DNA of 64,000 nt from Bdellovibrionia bacterium (GCA_030427805.1 JAUICP010000001.1:806001-870000), one strand, 5' to 3'; counted from the stretch's first letter, positions 35,742 through 44,608 are shown. Program-made: numbers and translations. Notes: generated by a model not told the origin, from the letters alone.

Positions 35742-37127
35742 ATGAATATGCTCAATACTCCAGAATTTAAAGTGGGCCTCTTGGTTCTCGTTGTATCGGG
35801 AATCATTGCCACTATGTCTTTGAAAGTTTCTGAAGACCCTTCTTATCTTGGAACTTCAAAGCGTGCCTTCTTTCTTTTGGAGGATGCGACGGGACTCGTT
35901 AAGTCCTCGCCCGTTTATGTTGCGGGTATCCGCGTTGGTGTTATCAAAGAAATCGTTTTGCAGAATGATAAAGCAAAAGTTGAAATTATCCTAAAACAAG
36001 ATGTTCCCCTGTATACGTCGTCGCGAGTGGAGATTCGTGCTGCCGGTATTCTTGGTGATAAGAATGTTGTTGTTATTCCCGGGGACCCGAGAGATCCCCC
36101 CCTTGAAGACGGCGGACAAATTATTGTTGTTGATGACAGGGCCTCGGTCGATCGCCTCATCTCGGAGGTTTCTAAAATCACAGACTCTCTAGCTCAAGTC
36201 GCCGACAATATTAAATCGGCAACTGAGGGGGACGATTCGAAGCCACTCGGGCAAATTATAAAGAATCTCGAAGAGATTACTCGTGATGTGGCACAAATGA
36301 CGAATCAAAATAAAGACCAAGTGAATTTGATAGTAGAGCGAATTGCCAGCATTTCGGAAACCCTCGATAACTTGGTCAATGACGAATCTGATGAGGGTTT
36401 CAAAGCGGCATGGCGCGAGGCCGTTGCCAGTTTGAAAAACGTAGAGGGAACTCTTAATAATTTCGAAGAAATCTCTGACAAAATTAATCGCGGTGAGGGA
36501 ACTCTAGGGCGTCTGATCAATGATGAGGCCACGGTCGAAGAACTCAATACGGCCATCTCTGGTGTGAACAACTTTATTGAGATGGGGAATCGAATTGAAA
36601 CCTCCATTGATTTTCATTCCTATTACCTCTCATCGGATGAACAATTTAAGTCTTTCCTCGGCCTGAAGGTACAACCGGGGCGAGATCGCTATTACTTTGT
36701 TCAAGTTGTAGATGATGCCGATGGCGTTAGAGAGCGAATCGATACAACAACTGTTGTCGATGGTGGCGCTCCTTCAACAGAGCAGAAAACTGAACTTTTT
36801 CAAGATCGAGTCAAATTCACGGCTCTTTTTGCTAAAAACTTTCGCGATTTCACTTTGAAAGGTGGTGTCATAGAAAATACGGGCGGTATGGGCATTGAAT
36901 ATCGCATGTTCAAGGACAAGCTTGTATGGTCCGCCGAAGCATTTGATTTAACTAATTTACATTTTCGATCGAGTTTGAGATACGACCTACTGAAAGGTAT
37001 TTATTTAGTGGGTGGTGTTGAAGACGCGTTTCCGCAGAACGGTCAAAACTCCAACCTCTTTATGGGTGCTGGTATTTTTCTTACCAATGATGATCTTAAC
37101 ATTCTTTTCTCGGGGTTTTCGTTCTAA
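35742..37127 (+). CDS. mlaD: MCE-domain lipid transport protein with barrel-like C-terminal tail
   Basis: The 461-residue protein has one N-terminal membrane helix (about 10-27), then an MCE domain (about 36-115, including GLVKSSPVYVAGIRVGVIKEI). A helical segment follows (120-290), and a C-terminal region (about 295-461) of alternating strands ends in the aromatic LNILFSGFSF. Canonical MlaD is about 180 residues, so this version is a long form that may reach the outer membrane. No mlaB or mlaC is nearby. Its stop overlaps the purH start by one base (TAATG). Confidence 0.87.
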   Translation: MNMLNTPEFKVGLLVLVVSGIIATMSLKVSEDPSYLGTSKRAFFLLEDATGLVKSSPVYVAGIRVGVIKEIVLQNDKAKVEIILKQDVPLYTSSRVEIRAAGILGDKNVVVIPGDPRDPPLEDGGQIIVVDDRASVDRLISEVSKITDSLAQVADNIKSATEGDDSKPLGQIIKNLEEITRDVAQMTNQNKDQVNLIVERIASISETLDNLVNDESDEGFKAAWREAVASLKNVEGTLNNFEEISDKINRGEGTLGRLINDEATVEELNTAISGVNNFIEMGNRIETSIDFHSYYLSSDEQFKSFLGLKVQPGRDRYYFVQVVDDADGVRERIDTTTVVDGGAPSTEQKTELFQDRVKFTALFAKNFRDFTLKGGVIENTGGMGIEYRMFKDKLVWSAEAFDLTNLHFRSSLRYDLLKGIYLVGGVEDAFPQNGQNSNLFMGAGIFLTNDDLNILFSGFSF

Positions 37128-38635
37128 TGTTTAAAAATGCTTTAATCAGTTGTTCAGATAAGTCAGGTCTAAAAGAGTTCGTAGCAGGACTCCAATCCAA
37201 GGATATTCGTATCGTCTCTTCTGGAGGGACGGCTCGGTTTTTAAGAGACGCTTCGCTAGAAGTTCTCGATGTCAGTGAGCAAACGGGATTCCCTGAAGTC
37301 ATGGATGGAAGAGTAAAAACCCTGCATCCGAATATTCACATGGGTTTACTCGCACGCCAGGGAAATAGTGAAGATCAAGAAACCTTGAAAAAATTTGGCG
37401 TGAGCGAGTTTGATCTTGTAGTAGTAAATCTCTACCCATTTCAAGCGGCCTTAGCAAAGGGTCTTCCCGAAGCCGAAATGATTGAAAATATCGACATCGG
37501 AGGACCTTCGATGTTGAGAGCCGCAGCCAAAAACTTTGAGCGTATCGCAGTCGTTTGTGATCCCGCTGACTACTCGTGGATCCTAGAAAAACAAGAGCTC
37601 ACCCTTGAAGACCGTAAGTATCTAGCGGCAAAAGTTTTTGCCCACACTTCGCACTATGATTCTTTAATTACAAATTACCTGGGTGATATTCCGAATTACC
37701 ATTCAATCGCCGCCAGCGACCCCAAAGAGCTTCGCTACGGTGAGAATCCCCATCAACAGGCTATATGGTACCGTGATTCAAGTAGTACCCATTCGTGGAA
37801 AGATGCTGAAATTTTACAGGGTAAAGAGCTATCATATAACAACCTTCTGGATCTCGAAGCCGCACTTCGAGCACTGAAAAGTTTTTCTGACCCCTGTGTG
37901 GTTTCAGTAAAACATAATAACCCCTGTGGCGTTGGTCTCGGAGCGAATATGGCCGAGGCACTTAAAAGGTCTTTAGCCGCTGACCCGGTTTCTGTTTTTG
38001 GCGGAATCATTGCCCTTAATCAAGAAGTGGATGAGGATTCAGCAGAGCAGCTTACAAAATTGTTTCTCGAGTGCATCGTTGCACCTTCTTTTAGTAGTGG
38101 GGCGATGGATATCCTCAAAAAGAAAAAGAACTTAAGATGTTTGCAATGGCCAGAAATGCTCAAAGGCAATTCTTATAAAGAACTCAAGCGCATTGAGGGG
38201 AGTTATCTTCTCCAAGACCAAGACTCTGTTGATCTCGAAGAAAACAATTGGGTTTATCACGGTGAAAAACCAAATGCGGAGCGAATGGACCATCTAAAAT
38301 TCGCCTGGAAGGTTTGTGCTCACCTCAAGAGTAACGCGATTGCTATTACCACAAATAAAGAGAGTGTTGGCCTGGGAATGGGTCAAGTCAACCGAGTTGA
38401 TGCTGTAGAGCAAGCTATAAAAAGAACAAAAGATCATCATGGCGATAAGTCAGATTTCGTCTTAGCCAGTGATGCGTTTTTCCCTTTTGCCGACTCAATA
38501 GAAAGAATCGCCGAAGCTGGTATTCAGTGGGTGATTCAACCGGGTGGGTCCATCAAAGATAATGAAGTCATTGAGATGGCTCAAAAAAAGGGAGTGAACC
38601 TCGTGTTTACCGGAAGACGACATTTTAGACATTAG
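37127..38635 (+). CDS. purH: Bifunctional AICAR formyltransferase/IMP cyclohydrolase
   Basis: The 502-residue enzyme performs the last two steps of IMP synthesis. The N-terminal cyclohydrolase part has SCSDKSGL and SSGGTARFL, then EVMDGRVKTLHPNIHMGLL. The C-terminal transformylase has RYGENPHQQA and the catalytic VKHNNPCGVG. Length is slightly below the 520-530 usual but all blocks are present. It overlaps the MCE gene by one base and is followed 16 bases later by the GYF_2/TPR gene, an unusual neighbourhood for a purine gene. Confidence 0.96.
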   Translation: MFKNALISCSDKSGLKEFVAGLQSKDIRIVSSGGTARFLRDASLEVLDVSEQTGFPEVMDGRVKTLHPNIHMGLLARQGNSEDQETLKKFGVSEFDLVVVNLYPFQAALAKGLPEAEMIENIDIGGPSMLRAAAKNFERIAVVCDPADYSWILEKQELTLEDRKYLAAKVFAHTSHYDSLITNYLGDIPNYHSIAASDPKELRYGENPHQQAIWYRDSSSTHSWKDAEILQGKELSYNNLLDLEAALRALKSFSDPCVVSVKHNNPCGVGLGANMAEALKRSLAADPVSVFGGIIALNQEVDEDSAEQLTKLFLECIVAPSFSSGAMDILKKKKNLRCLQWPEMLKGNSYKELKRIEGSYLLQDQDSVDLEENNWVYHGEKPNAERMDHLKFAWKVCAHLKSNAIAITTNKESVGLGMGQVNRVDAVEQAIKRTKDHHGDKSDFVLASDAFFPFADSIERIAEAGIQWVIQPGGSIKDNEVIEMAQKKGVNLVFTGRRHFRH

Positions 38636-38651
38636 CAACGGGTAAAGTGTT

Positions 38652-40403
38652 ATGGGACAAGAAAAGTTAGATCGTAAGGAAAAATGCTGGTTAGTTAAGT
38701 CTAACGGTAAAATATTAGGGCCATTGAGTTTCGATGAAATGGTCGACAAAGTGCTTACGAGAGAAATCGTTGTCCTTGATGAGTGTATTAAAAACCTAGG
38801 TCGTTGGAAGTTCGTTCGAGATGAACAACAATTCGTAAAAGCCATCGAAGAGCTTCGATCTCATCCTCCTTTGGGTGAAGAGACAAAGACAGAAGGTCTG
38901 TCCTCCAATACGCAAACGATTACCGAAACTGCGGACATCGATCTCGATCGAACGAATATTGGCCGCTATGACCGAAAACCCACTTCGAATATTGTCGATG
39001 CTGATTTTAAGGAGTATTCGACGGCCACGGACGAGAAGATCTCCGATGAACCTATGAAACGCTACGGTTATGGTTCTGATAGTCAGCTCAAAAGTGATGT
39101 TCGCAAGTCATCCAAGAATCTATGGATCTTTCTCGCTCTTCTTTTGGTGGCCTTGGCTTACTTTGTTTTAGAACAGAAAAATAAGCAGAAAAAAGGTGTC
39201 GATAAGAATAGTTTTGAATATTTGAGCGACAGTGGATTGCGAGCCTATCGCTATGGTGAATACGACAAAGCCTTCAGCCTTCTAAGCCAAGGGGCCGAGA
39301 AGCGAACAACAGATGTTGATTTGAAACTTCAATTGGCACCTCTTTTTATCAGAAACAATGAGTTAACCCAGGCACAAAGACTTCTACAGGAAGTTTTGGC
39401 CGTTAGATATCAGGATGATTACTCAAAGCAGGTGAATGTTGGTTTAGGTCTCACTTACCTAATTGACCAAGATTACAGCAATGCCGAAAAGTATTTTAAG
39501 TCGAGTTTGAAAGTCGATGGCAACTATCTTCCAGCGAACTTCAATATGGGAATGGTTTCGTTCTTCAAAAACGATACGGATGCTGCCATCAATTTCTTCC
39601 AAAAGGCTCGAGACTTAGGATCCGCTGAGGCAGCTCTCATGCTCGCAAAAACATATATAAGAAAAGCCAAAGCGGGTAGTAATGAGAAGTTCTATCAAAT
39701 GGCCGCTAATGAGATAGAAAAGCTGATTAATAAGTCATTTGATTATCGGCAAAAAGCCTTCTTAATGGCCTCGTACATCGCCTATTTGCAAAATAGAGAA
39801 ATTGGTATCAAGTCTTTTGCCGATCGATTCCTATCCACGGATCCGCAAATGGATCAGGATCACGTTCATAGTTTACTACTCTATAGAGATGAGTTGTCAT
39901 GGGATCGACTGTTTGACTGGTGCACACAAGTTTACAATTCCGATAGGACATCAAATCGCATGCTGGCCCTGTATGCTATTTGCCAGTATCAAGCTAAGAA
40001 ACGAATAGAAGGATTAAAAAGTTTTGAATCGGCGACGACCGGTAGTAAAGACGATGGCCTTATTTTTGCCAACTTTTCTTATTTCTTAGAGCAGTTCAAT
40101 GACCCGAATCGGTCGGGAGCGACGCTCAGTTTAGCAATGAAGTCTTCGGGCAGTGAGCCTTTGGTGCAACTCATTAAAGCGAGGAATTGTTATAAAGCGA
40201 AGGACCTTGAGTGTGCTAAACGCTATTTTGGACAAGTGAGTTCCCTACCGGCCTTCGTTCTACCGGCAAAAGTCGGACTCGCCCAGGTCGCTCTCCAAAG
40301 TGGAGAAGAGTCCAAAGCTAGTGGACTTATTAACGATGTTCGTAATATCTCGAGCAACTATGCTCCAGGTTTAAGGCTGAGTGATGAATTGGCACTTCGC
40401 TAA
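38652..40403 (+). CDS. GYF_2-domain membrane protein with TPR repeats
   Basis: The 583-residue protein has an N-terminal GYF_2-type domain (about 10-70; WLVKSNGKILGPLSFDEMVDKV..REIVVLDECIKNLGRWKFV), a charged linker and one transmembrane helix (about 156-174, WIFLALLLVALAYFVLEQ). A large TPR region (about 190-560, e.g. GLRAYRYGEYDKAFSLLSQGAE) follows. The GYF_2 part should face the cytoplasm and the TPRs the periplasm. GYF_2 domains also occur in the protein at 53292, and GYF domains are known in gliding-machine proteins of myxobacteria. Function is otherwise unknown. Confidence 0.82.
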   Translation: MGQEKLDRKEKCWLVKSNGKILGPLSFDEMVDKVLTREIVVLDECIKNLGRWKFVRDEQQFVKAIEELRSHPPLGEETKTEGLSSNTQTITETADIDLDRTNIGRYDRKPTSNIVDADFKEYSTATDEKISDEPMKRYGYGSDSQLKSDVRKSSKNLWIFLALLLVALAYFVLEQKNKQKKGVDKNSFEYLSDSGLRAYRYGEYDKAFSLLSQGAEKRTTDVDLKLQLAPLFIRNNELTQAQRLLQEVLAVRYQDDYSKQVNVGLGLTYLIDQDYSNAEKYFKSSLKVDGNYLPANFNMGMVSFFKNDTDAAINFFQKARDLGSAEAALMLAKTYIRKAKAGSNEKFYQMAANEIEKLINKSFDYRQKAFLMASYIAYLQNREIGIKSFADRFLSTDPQMDQDHVHSLLLYRDELSWDRLFDWCTQVYNSDRTSNRMLALYAICQYQAKKRIEGLKSFESATTGSKDDGLIFANFSYFLEQFNDPNRSGATLSLAMKSSGSEPLVQLIKARNCYKAKDLECAKRYFGQVSSLPAFVLPAKVGLAQVALQSGEESKASGLINDVRNISSNYAPGLRLSDELALR

Positions 40404-41064
40404 ATTATTACTTCTAAGCCTACTTTCTCTTACATTTTTAAGTGCCTGTTGGTGGGAGTCTTCCGAAGAAAAAGAAATTTTTTTCCACGAAGTTGAACCG
40501 GGTAATGCCAGTATTGAAGTTGAATTGCCTACAATGCTCTGGGAAGAACTCGAAGAACTTGGTGCTATTGTCTATCAAACAGTCGAAGGTGAAACAGAAA
40601 AGTATTATGCCGATAAAACCTTTTTGCCTTTTACCTTGCAGTTGATTGAAAAAGACAGTGGTGTTCTCGGCGGAAAAAACTATGCAATTAAAATGGGTCA
40701 AGGGGGCGGGAGTCTCGATTACAAAGACTTTGCGACAGACTCCCAGGGTGAGTTTTACCTGCAGTTTCAATTTCCCGAGCAGTTTCTCCTGGAGAATATC
40801 CATGTGTTCTACCTCAGTAACGCGAGACGAAAAAGCATTAAAGAGGACATTGTAGGGAGTGGTTGTAAGGTTTTTCTTGATATCACAAGTCACTTTCGCA
40901 AGTCAGTGAAATCAGGAGGAATTCTTCTCAAGCTCAATCAAAGCCGCCACGCTTATATCACCACAGGCACGTTTTTTCTGGCGACACTTCTTGATCAAAG
41001 GTTGCACCTATCGCAACTGACTATTAGCGACTCTCGGTTTCCTGATATCTCATGCCGTCCATAA
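40384..41064 (+). CDS. Lipoprotein of unknown function
   Basis: The product (226 residues from ATG 40384) has a lipoprotein signal ending LTFLSAC and a mature domain with beta-rich, charged sequence (IEVELPTMLWEELEELGAIVYQTVEG). No family is recognised. It overlaps the end of the GYF_2/TPR gene by 20 bases, so the two are translated from one message and may act together. A GTG at 40381 directly before the ATG is an alternative start. Confidence 0.78.
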   Translation: MNWHFAKLLLLSLLSLTFLSACWWESSEEKEIFFHEVEPGNASIEVELPTMLWEELEELGAIVYQTVEGETEKYYADKTFLPFTLQLIEKDSGVLGGKNYAIKMGQGGGSLDYKDFATDSQGEFYLQFQFPEQFLLENIHVFYLSNARRKSIKEDIVGSGCKVFLDITSHFRKSVKSGGILLKLNQSRHAYITTGTFFLATLLDQRLHLSQLTISDSRFPDISCRP

Positions 41065-41090
41065 GTCTTTATTGTATGCTTCGCGTAATT

Positions 41091-41102
41091 GCGGTATACC
41101 GC
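41091..41102. promoter_or_regulatory. Perfect palindrome just upstream of the yhaM-like start
   Basis: GCGGTATACCGC is a perfect 12-bp palindrome ending 4 bases before ATG 41107, with no ribosome-binding site between. It contains a -10-like TATAC. It could be an operator or part of a leaderless promoter; the evidence is the symmetry and position only. Confidence 0.3.
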
Positions 41103-41106
41103 CTGT

Positions 41107-42099
41107 ATGGAAAAGATCTTCATTTCAAGTTTTAGCGATAAACAGACGGTCCACAGCCACTTTCTTACCAAAAGTAAATCGATCCAGGTTGGAAAAAACG
41201 GTCGCAGCTATATGAGTCTCGTACTCTCGGATAAGACTGGGCAAATTGATTGTCGAGTTTGGGACAACGTTGAAGATCTTGATGGTCAATTTCAAGAGGG
41301 CGACGTTGTTCTCGTTAAAGGCTCAACACAACTTTTTCAGAGTCGACTTCAATTGATTGTTCACAAATTGGAACGGGCAGGAGAAGGTGATTACGACATC
41401 GAAGATTTTATTTCAAAGAGTGATCGGGATGGCCAAGAGATGTACCAAGAACTATTAGAAGTTGTTCGGAGTATTCACGACCCCAATATTCGTCAAATAA
41501 CTTTGGATACGGTTGAGGATCCAGAGATTAAACCTTTGCTGATGAAAGCTCCGGCGGCGAAAACGATTCATCACGCCAAAGAAGGTGGTCTTCTTGAGCA
41601 CGTGCTTTCTATTTGTACTGTGATGAAGCTTCTATCGGGACACTATAAACACCTGAATCTCGATTTATTACTTTTTGGTGCCATTTTTCACGACATTGGA
41701 AAGATCTGGGAGCTCACTATTGATAAAGGAATCCAGTATACTGATGTTGGACGACTCGTCGGGCACCTCGTACTAGCCAGTGAACTTGTCGAAAAGAAAG
41801 CGTCTCGAATTATGGGCTTCCCGGAGCCTTTAAAGCACGTTTTAAAGCATATTATTTTAAGTCACCATGGAAAACTAGAGTATGGATCTCCGAAACGTCC
41901 TAAGTTTTTAGAGGCCTATGTGGTTGCGATGATTGACGATCTCGATAGTAAGATCGATACCATTACCAGCCTCCTTACAATGGATTCAAAAACGGGAGCG
42001 AGTTGGACTCGATATTCGCCGGTTTTTGATCGTTACTTTTTCTTGGATGCCGATGATTCTATCGAAAGTTCTCGTAGCGAAGACACGAAAGATGCCTAG
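41107..42099 (+). CDS. yhaM: 3'-5' exoribonuclease YhaM-type OB-fold/HD protein
   Basis: From ATG 41107 the product has 330 residues; the frame is open from a TTG at 41089. An N-terminal OB fold (about 10-90; [26 protein letters not shown]) is followed by an HD domain (about 150-290) with [15 protein letters not shown] and [10 protein letters not shown]. This is the arrangement of B. subtilis YhaM, a 314-residue 3'-5' exonuclease. No ribosome site is obvious. Eight bases separate it from cysE. Confidence 0.9.
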   Translation: MEKIFISSFSDKQTVHSHFLTKSKSIQVGKNGRSYMSLVLSDKTGQIDCRVWDNVEDLDGQFQEGDVVLVKGSTQLFQSRLQLIVHKLERAGEGDYDIEDFISKSDRDGQEMYQELLEVVRSIHDPNIRQITLDTVEDPEIKPLLMKAPAAKTIHHAKEGGLLEHVLSICTVMKLLSGHYKHLNLDLLLFGAIFHDIGKIWELTIDKGIQYTDVGRLVGHLVLASELVEKKASRIMGFPEPLKHVLKHIILSHHGKLEYGSPKRPKFLEAYVVAMIDDLDSKIDTITSLLTMDSKTGASWTRYSPVFDRYFFLDADDSIESSRSEDTKDA

Positions 42100-42107
42100 T
42101 TGAACCT

Positions 42108-42602
42108 ATGATTGATTTTTTGCGTGCCTATAAGAACTACGATCCAGCTGCAAAGAGCCTTTTTGAAGTCGCTTTGTTGTACCCTGGCCCTAGAGCTTTG
42201 TTCTTTCACCGAATTGCCCATTTTCTTTTTCAAATTAAACTTCAATTTATTGCCCGGCTCGTTTCTGAAGTATCTCGTTTTTTGAGTCTTATAGAAATTC
42301 ATCCAGGGGCAAAGATTGGCAAACGCTTAGTGATCGATCATGGGTGTGGAGTTGTCATTGGAGAAACGGCTGTGATTGGTGATGACTGTATTATTTTTCA
42401 CGGCGTGACTCTCGGAGGGACGAGTACAGAGTCGGTGAAACGCCACCCCAGTTTAGGTAATAAAGTAATGGTGGGAACTGGAGCAAAAGTCTTGGGACCT
42501 ATTACCCTTGGGGATGGCAGTAAAGTGGGCGCTAATGCTGTCGTTACTAAAGACATTCCTCCGGGAAAGACTGCCGTAGGCATTCCTGCGAAAATCCTAT
42601 AA
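42108..42602 (+). CDS. cysE: Serine O-acetyltransferase (short form)
   Basis: The 164-residue enzyme makes O-acetylserine for cysteine synthesis. It has the hexapeptide-repeat core [62 protein letters not shown] and [19 protein letters not shown]. It is shorter than the 217-270-residue CysE forms, but the active-site His/Asp region is complete. The last codons AAA ATC CTA are also the left target duplication of an IS. The present stop TAA is the first three bases of that element, and the pre-insertion stop TAG survives beyond the right end at 43787-43789. The protein is therefore unchanged. Confidence 0.92.
   Translation: MIDFLRAYKNYDPAAKSLFEVALLYPGPRALFFHRIAHFLFQIKLQFIARLVSEVSRFLSLIEIHPGAKIGKRLVIDHGCGVVIGETAVIGDDCIIFHGVTLGGTSTESVKRHPSLGNKVMVGTGAKVLGPITLGDGSKVGANAVVTKDIPPGKTAVGIPAKIL
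42591..42599 (+). repeat. Left target-site duplication of the IS (9 bp)
   Basis: AAAATCCTA here and at 43778-43786 flanks the IS directly. The left copy encodes the last three residues (Lys-Ile-Leu) of CysE. Confidence 0.85.
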
Positions 42603-42611
42603 ACTGACCCA
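42600..42611 (+). repeat. Left terminal inverted repeat of the IS
   Basis: TAAACTGACCCA matches the complement of 43766-43777 at 12 of 12 bases. Its first three bases serve as the cysE stop codon. Confidence 0.88.
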
Positions 42612-42631
42612 TATTCCTGTGTTTATGGTAC

Positions 42632-42779
42632 GAGGAGAATCAGGTTCTAGTTGTTCCAAGTATTCTGGGAGTCCATTTTTAGGGCCGGGCTCCTGCCCTT
42701 CTTGCCCAGGTCGCATCCGGCTGGCAAGAGCCCTAAAAATGAACCCCCATAACACTTTCCACAAAGAATGATTCTCCTC
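42632..42779. other. Strongly structured non-coding segment of the IS
   Basis: Perfect nested inverted repeats are present. An outer 11-bp stem pairs GAGGAGAATCA 42632-42642 with 42769-42779. A middle 12-bp stem pairs CATTTTTAGGGC 42674-42685 with 42730-42741. Inside are two small hairpins, GGGC/GCCC at 42687-42698 and CTTGCC/GGCAAG at 42701-42728. The segment lies downstream of the transposase gene on its strand and between cysE and the transposase stop on the other. It may be an insulator, terminator or RNA of the element. Confidence 0.6.
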
Positions 42780-42820
42780 ATCCCACAAACAAAGAATTAG
42801 GATTCAATTTATAAAGTGAA

Positions 42821-43705
42821 CTAAGTGTAGGCTGCTTTCTTTCGGCTTTTCAATAGAAAGGTGTTGTGAAAATAGGTGTAGATATCAAGACGATCCTGAA
42901 GGTGGTGAATTGTTTTAGATGTGCACCAGGTCCTTCTGACCAGACAGCCTAAGTTATCTCGAATCATGGCACAGGTGTGATTGAGATAAAAAAGAGGGTC
43001 GAAGCCGCCTTCTTTGAGTTCACCCTGACCAACGACACATCCTCTTCGTCCTCGATACTGAATGTAGTCGGCTTCGGGGAAATGCCGAGTAACACTTTTA
43101 ATGTAGTGGGGATTTTGGTCGGATTCGATCGTAACTTGAGACCCAACGGTGTTTTTAATGTCCTGGAAAAGTCGCTCTCTCGTATTGTGCCTTTGGTCCA
43201 TTCTTCTGCCATATTTTTTTCGCGACCTTTTAGCAAGTAAGCCCTTGGCGGGCATAATAGAAGCTCTGACGCCCAAAATTCTTTGAGTGTACTTTTCAAC
43301 GACAACCGTAATGCTAAGGGGTTTCATCTTACTATGTTCAAAGGTTTCCATATCATCGAAAAGAAATTCTTGAACTGACGAACGTTGCTTCAACATTTGT
43401 TGATTTTTCTCACGGGCGATCCGGGCTAGAAATTCAATTTTTGTAGCGACGGTATTTTTACTAATGCCTAGAAGAAGTGCGATTCGTCTTTGGGAGTTCT
43501 TGCTGGCAATGAGTTTGAGGATGATTGAATTTAGGTGTCTTTTGTTTTGATGGATACACTTTTGTGTTGAGGCTTTGGAAAAAGTGGTATTACAACGTAT
43601 GCATTTAAATCGTTGGATAGATTTGTAGTCGGACTTTCGTTTGAAAAATCCGTGTTTTCGAATTTCGCTGTGTTGTTGGGGGCATTGAGGGCAGTATCTC
43701 TTCAT
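42821..43705 (-). CDS. IS transposase with N-terminal zinc ribbon
   Basis: The product has an N-terminal zinc ribbon (CPQC and CIRC within MKRYCPQCPQQ and FKCIRCNTTF), a helix-turn-helix (SQRRIALLLGISKNTVATKI) and a DDE-like core with DDMETFEHSK and TIESDQNP; the third acidic residue is not clear. ATG 43705 (294 residues) is chosen because the zinc ribbon normally starts near the N-terminus; ATGs at 43723 and 43741 would add 6 or 12 residues. None has a ribosome site, and the chosen ATG lies in the loop of a 12-bp hairpin. Confidence 0.85.
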   Translation of the reverse strand: MKRYCPQCPQQHSEIRKHGFFKRKSDYKSIQRFKCIRCNTTFSKASTQKCIHQNKRHLNSIILKLIASKNSQRRIALLLGISKNTVATKIEFLARIAREKNQQMLKQRSSVQEFLFDDMETFEHSKMKPLSITVVVEKYTQRILGVRASIMPAKGLLAKRSRKKYGRRMDQRHNTRERLFQDIKNTVGSQVTIESDQNPHYIKSVTRHFPEADYIQYRGRRGCVVGQGELKEGGFDPLFYLNHTCAMIRDNLGCLVRRTWCTSKTIHHLQDRLDIYTYFHNTFLLKSRKKAAYT

Positions 43706-43721
43706 TAACAAGAGATACTGC
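43691..43721 (-). promoter_or_regulatory. Hairpin enclosing the transposase start codon
   Basis: GCAGTATCTCTT (43691-43702) and AAGAGATACTGC (43710-43721) form a perfect 12-bp stem with a 7-base loop that contains the ATG at 43705-43703 on the minus strand. Such hairpins in other IS elements block translation of transcripts that enter from outside. Confidence 0.55.
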
Positions 43722-43765
43722 ATTAGGAGTGCCAGGCGCATTGAATTTAGGTCCCAACATTAAAC

Positions 43766-43777
43766 TGGGTCAGTTTA
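43766..43777 (-). repeat. Right terminal inverted repeat of the IS
   Basis: TGGGTCAGTTTA is the exact complement of the left end 42600-42611. Confidence 0.88.
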
Positions 43778-43786
43778 AAAATCCTA
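43778..43786 (+). repeat. Right target-site duplication of the IS (9 bp)
   Basis: AAAATCCTA repeats 42591-42599 and is followed by TAG, the ancestral cysE stop codon. Confidence 0.85.
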
Positions 43787-43854
43787 TAGAAAATTTCAAA
43801 AGAGAAAATCCTTAATGTCGTTCTACAGAGGAATCGCTTTACGGAAGGACCGCA

Positions 43855-44511
43855 CTAAGGAAGGACCGCTAGGACGAACTCGGCCTTATCAACTTTCAGT
43901 CGGTCTAAAACCTTTTTTGCGCTACCAGTAATGACTTGCTCGTTGTCCTTACTCAATTCGATTCCCAATATAATTTTTCGGTTTGGAACGACCGAGTTGA
44001 GTTCTTCAAGAACTCTCTTTAGGCGATAAGGAGTGTCCATGATAACAACCGCTCTCTTCTGCTTTTTTAACTCGTTAAAAGCCTCTTTTCGCTTTGGATC
44101 CTTGAGCGGTAAAAAACCTCGAAAGAGAAACTCATCCATGCGGTGCCCACAGATACTGAGGAAACTCATCAGAGAGGAGGGGCCGGGAACGGAATGGACG
44201 GGAATTTGCTGGTGCCGACAGAGTTTTACAAGGTCAGCTCCTGGATCGCAAAACCCAGGTGTTCCACAATCTGATACTAGGGCAACCTTGTGGTTCTTGC
44301 AAAGTTCCAGCAGGGCTTCCAAGTCCTTTTCGTCGGAGTGTTCATTGAGTAAATCAATCTTCTTAGGTGTGAGTTCGAGGGCTTTTAAAAGACGGGTCGT
44401 CTCCTTCTTTTCTTCTCCGATAACCCACTCGGCTTCGCGCAAGATTTGCAATGCGTTTTCGCTGATGTCCTTATAGTTTCCAATGGGGGTGGCTACGACA
44501 TGAAGTCCCAA
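43855..44511 (-). CDS. rsmI: RsmI-type 16S rRNA methyltransferase (short form)
   Basis: The 218-residue protein has the tetrapyrrole-methylase fold typical of RsmI, which methylates C1402 of 16S rRNA. Motifs are LHVVATPIGNYKDISENAL at the N-terminus, the VGEE-like VIGEEKKETTRLL, ALVSDCGTPGFCDPGADL and VPGPSSLMSFLSICG. It lacks the C-terminal extension of E. coli RsmI (286 residues) and stops after FVLAVLP. An 11-base repeat GGAAGGACCGC (43842-43852 and 43859-43869) overlaps the stop region, so a slightly altered C-terminus is possible. Confidence 0.88.
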   Translation of the reverse strand: MGLHVVATPIGNYKDISENALQILREAEWVIGEEKKETTRLLKALELTPKKIDLLNEHSDEKDLEALLELCKNHKVALVSDCGTPGFCDPGADLVKLCRHQQIPVHSVPGPSSLMSFLSICGHRMDEFLFRGFLPLKDPKRKEAFNELKKQKRAVVIMDTPYRLKRVLEELNSVVPNRKIILGIELSKDNEQVITGSAKKVLDRLKVDKAEFVLAVLP

Positions 44512-44608
44512 GTCCTAAAACTCCTTTTATTTTTAGATGTTATCACTCTTTTTTAGGCAGATTAAAAGGGATTTTGATCTTTTTTAGGAGTCTTGTTTAA
44601 ATAGTCCT

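Larger units (their letters stand above)
42600..43777 (-). mobile_element. Insertion sequence, 1,178 bp, single transposase gene
   Basis: The element is bounded by 12-bp perfect terminal inverted repeats TAAACTGACCCA (42600-42611) and its complement at 43766-43777, with 9-bp direct duplications outside. It contains one transposase gene on the minus strand and a structured non-coding segment of about 200 bases. A 9-bp duplication and a zinc-ribbon transposase would fit an IS1/IS1595-like group, but the family is not certain. Intact ends and duplications suggest a recent insertion. Confidence 0.9.

Noticed and set aside
42108-42602. CysE truncated by the IS
   Set aside because: The ancestral stop TAG directly follows the right target duplication in frame, so the protein had the same length before insertion.
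43842-43869. Direct repeat GGAAGGACCGC at the rsmI stop
   Set aside because: Only two 11-base copies; too few for a CRISPR or mobile element. It may be a small local duplication.
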